A stretch of DNA of 64,000 bases from Trebouxia sp. TZW2008. Lineage: Eukaryota > Chlorophyta > Trebouxiophyceae > Trebouxiales > Trebouxiaceae. Below are positions 62,201 through 64,000 of this stretch, piece after piece (position 1 is the stretch's first letter; each line of letters opens with the position of its first letter). The notes under the pieces are model-generated. The model was given only the letters and a program-made list of their open reading frames with translations. It was not told the origin of the DNA and searched no databases. A program made the position numbers and the translations under genes. The stretch is taken from contig BDIU01000176.1 of assembly GCA_002118135.1 (NCBI GenBank), positions 62,001 to 126,000 of the forward strand. Direction: 5' to 3'.

Positions 62201-64000
62201 TATTCTATTTGTTTATGTGTCTTTGTATCTTGTATCAAGGCGCAGAGGCCCTGCTAGGTCTTGTAGTTCTGGCACTTGCCATGCAGCATTTGCCTACTTT
62301 GCCTGAATGCACACAGCTGTTGCTGTATCAAGAGCCAATTGTGACTCCATGCGTGCTTTGGCTTTGAGCTTGCCAGCAAGTCTGGTCAACATCAACATGC
62401 AAGATGTTACTTTGCTGTCCAGGTACAATGCTGGATCCTTCTTTGCCAACTGGGCGGCTGTGCTGTTGAGTCTGCTGGTAGCGCAGTCCATTGGGCTGCT
62501 TGTGGGATCAGTCATCACCGTGCCAAAGACTGGCCAGACCATCACCACAATTGTTGCCCTAACCAATGTGCTTGTAAGTCTTGCACAATGTGATGCCTTC
62601 TTGTACAGCAGCAAGTTGCAGCACTGCAATGCAACTTGGCTTGTCCAGGATCCCTTCTGCTAGCATCAGCATACTGATGGCATTTTTGATTGCACAGTCT
62701 ACGTTGCATTATCTTTTTTCTGCAAGGGACCACGATGCGTACACCACTTCCCTGACAAGCAGCTAGTCTTGCTTGGTGTGATGCAGCATATACCATGTGA
62801 GTGACAATGCCTTGCGTGGTGTGTACAGGTGGCTGGTTTCTTTGTGCAAGCCATTCCCGACTGGATTGGCTGGCTCAAGTACCTCTCCTTCATTTACTAC
62901 GGCTACAATACTTTGCTCAAGGTGAATGACATTCTGATCCTGAGCTGTCATGCACATCAAGGCATGGCAGTCATGATGCATGCAGCAAGCAAGAAGAAGA
63001 ACAAGGATAAGAGTCTTCCATGCTTTTGCCAGCCAACAAGGCTGTTCACATGTGCGATACAGTGAACAAGTGCAAATGCATCAAACAAGCCTATCTGTAT
63101 GACATGACAGGCAGGAAAGATGCTTGCGTGTTTTGAGAGTTCTCCTGGCATATTGCTTACATGATCATCTTGACTGCATGCCTGCTTGAAGATAACATAT
63201 TGTGCGTTCAAGTCGCTTTTGCTTGGCTTAAGCATTTTGTGGCAATGTGATCAATTTTTGTGCTTCTGCATGCAACATCATGGCTGAGTCTTGCCACTCT
63301 GCTCTTCTGTCTTTGCCTGACTGCACTTGGACCATCTTGTATGCAGATCCATTTGTACTTTGGCAAAAAGGCATGAACCCGACTTATTTGTGTCTAGTGT
63401 GACATGTCATGAATCTGTCCTGTACTTGTATAATGCAGATCCAGTTCAGTGCGACACGTTATTGACATTCGTTGTGCTTTTGTGCTGCAGATCCAATTCC
63501 ATGGGATGACCATCTACGACTGTGGGCCCACCTACAACCCTAAGCACCCTGAACGGAACCCTGCCTGCACCCTTGTCACAGATGTCAAGGACACTCTACG
63601 TTTCCAGGTGGTTTTGCTTGTCCTTTTCACGTCACTGATGTTACATGGCGTCTTCTGATCGAACTGGTCCAATGTGAGACTGACAGCTGGTGCTGCACAG
63701 CTTGGGAAACTTTGAAGGCTGCCTCACCTGATAGTGAAGGCAACTTTGTGCTTGTCTTGCTTGCAATTCATGTAAGACGATGTTTGATCTGCGTGTTGCA
63801 AAAGTTGCACATGAGTAGCATGTCTTTGCATGTGAACGATGTGACTGCTCTTGCACAGTCTACCTGACAATAAAGCTGTGCAAATGAGTCGGAATTTTGC
63901 ATGAGATGCTTGTATGTTGTCAGCAAGGTACTCAGCCATCTTTTGCTGCATTGCAGAGGGATCCAAATGAGTGGGTGTGGGAGCCATTGGCATTGATAGG
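56210..64000 (+). CDS. ABCG-type half-transporter (3' end beyond window)
   Basis: An ATP-driven exporter of lipids, hormones or other hydrophobic molecules, with the ATPase domain before the membrane domain. Fourteen exons in phase: 56210-56470, 56584-56781, 57110-57266, 57903-58010, 58479-58620, 59234-59501, 60170-60320, 60878-61030, 61284-61435, 61961-62085, 62423-62573, 62829-62921, 63491-63607, and 63957 onward past the edge. Seen in order: FSGISGWVP; Walker [13 protein letters not shown]-loop region [13 protein letters not shown]; signature [12 protein letters not shown]; Walker [15 protein letters not shown]-loop [16 protein letters not shown]; a linker; then membrane segments with [71 protein letters not shown], and [20 protein letters not shown] Cys-containing loop (YDCGP, PACTL) follows. 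Walker A has Ser where the third glycine is usual. Nearly every long intron contains exon-edge copies. Confidence 0.93.
56955..57045 (+). repeat. Acceptor-side copy of ABCG exon 3
   Basis: GACTTGATCTATGAATCAGTCAAGGCTTGGGACTTGCTGTACGTTTCTGCC at about 56990 is a diverged copy of the exon 3 start ([18 protein letters not shown]) about 120 bases upstream of the true acceptor. Confidence 0.88.
58065..58205 (+). repeat. Donor-side copy of ABCG exon 4
   Basis: The Walker B end of exon 4 ([13 protein letters not shown]) is repeated almost perfectly at 58163-58200, ending CTCAG|GTAAG, 188 bases after the true donor. A stronger GTAAG donor is present in the copy than at the true site (GTGAG). Confidence 0.93.
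58690..58860 (+). repeat. Donor-side array of ABCG exon 5
   Basis: The exon end ([14 protein letters not shown]) recurs near 58700-58747 and 58817-58850, with both donors lost (GGATAAGC and GGCTGAGC in place of GGGTAAGC). Confidence 0.9.
59021..59130. repeat. GCT/GGT triplet microsatellite in ABCG intron
   Basis: (GCT)n flanking a (GGT)n core just upstream of exon 6, much like the tract at the left edge of the window. Confidence 0.95.
59555..59785 (+). repeat. Donor-side array of ABCG exon 6
   Basis: The exon end ([20 protein letters not shown] ... LW) recurs twice, with junction points at 59501 (true), 59646 and 59779. Both copies stay open over [10 protein letters not shown], but their donors are lost (TAG|GCATC, CAG|TGAAT). 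Confidence 0.95.
59905..60169 (+). repeat. Acceptor-side array of ABCG exon 7
   Basis: Diverged copies with GCAGAGCAG near 59916 and GCAGAGCCTGTGATGAACCC near 60051 precede the true exon at 60170. The second repeats VMNPxDEAAKxSTA. Confidence 0.88.
60321..60560 (+). repeat. Donor-side copy of ABCG exon 7
   Basis: The exon end [11 protein letters not shown] plus its downstream intron (GGTTTGAGTCxxTxCCATAGATCATGGGACTTGG) is repeated at 60430-60560, a period of about 150. Confidence 0.92.
60725..60835 (+). repeat. Acceptor-side copy of ABCG exon 8
   Basis: TGTGTTTCAAGGCAGCCTCAGAAAAG at 60738 matches the true acceptor and start at 60868 (TGTGTTCCAGGTCAGCCACAGAAGGG). The CAG is mutated to CAAG and the copy carries a shifted frame. 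Confidence 0.88.
61436..61795 (+). repeat. Donor-side array of ABCG exon 9 (two near-perfect copies)
   Basis: The [33 protein letters not shown] end of exon 9 recurs with junction points at 61435 (true), 61576 and 61717, an exact 141-base period. Copy 2 is identical to the exon over some 75 bases; copy 3 differs at its 3' end. A small remnant (GAGTTCAAGATCTTGCTCAAA) follows at 61779. Donors: GTCTGT (true), ATCTGT (copy 2), GTGTGG (copy 3). Confidence 0.97.
63340..63490 (+). repeat. Acceptor-side copies of ABCG exon 13
   Basis: ATGCAGATCCATTTGTACTTTGG (63343) and AATGCAGATCCAGTTCAGTGCG (63434) resemble the true CTGCAGATCCAATTCCATGGG at 63485, with intervals of about 91 and 52. Confidence 0.75.

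Overview
The window is nuclear DNA of a eukaryote, most likely a green alga of the chlorophyte or trebouxiophyte kind (inference). Genes are far apart and cut into many short exons by GT-AG introns, most of which end in TGCAG. The gene set is of plant type: a GT77 arabinosyltransferase of the RRA group, an SnRK2-like kinase, a bZIP factor close to plant group C, a fused-length bacterial/plant PurB with a leader, and an ABCG half-transporter. I see no operons, prokaryotic signals, rRNA or tRNA.

Layout from left to right: an Oxa1/Cox18/YidC-family insertase on the minus strand (232-2913, probably continuing past the left edge); a secreted glyoxal-oxidase-type copper radical oxidase on plus (3968-10153); thymidylate kinase on minus (11784-13273); an unrecognised coiled-coil protein on minus (14379-15497); adenylosuccinate lyase on plus (15982-22567); an RRA-type arabinosyltransferase on plus (23086-25731); a broken Penelope-like reverse transcriptase on minus (27145-29297); a 21-exon double-HMG-box protein (29796-38753); a bZIP transcription factor (39722-45648); a lineage-specific secreted, probably GPI-anchored protein (46623-51068); an SnRK2-like kinase (51877-54911); and an ABCG transporter (56210 to the right edge). 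For nine genes I could join exons with matching phases at nearly every junction, so the models are internally consistent, although none is confirmed by transcripts. The genes do not form a pathway. Glyoxal oxidase, arabinosyltransferase and the GPI-type protein all act at the cell surface; the SnRK2 kinase and the bZIP factor belong to families linked in plant stress signalling.

The most striking signal is not a gene. In eight of the genes, introns contain one to five diverged tandem copies of the edge of the neighbouring exon, splice site included. Some arrays copy the acceptor plus the first part of the exon and lie upstream of the true exon. Others copy the last part of the exon plus the donor and lie downstream. 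Each unit straddles an exon-intron border, and most periods fall between about 120 and 190 bases. Many copies carry stop codons or lost splice sites; some remain open and splice-competent, and one has become a real extra exon in the HMG gene. This looks like a continuing local process of intron growth by exon-edge duplication, and it is the main candidate here for an undescribed phenomenon.
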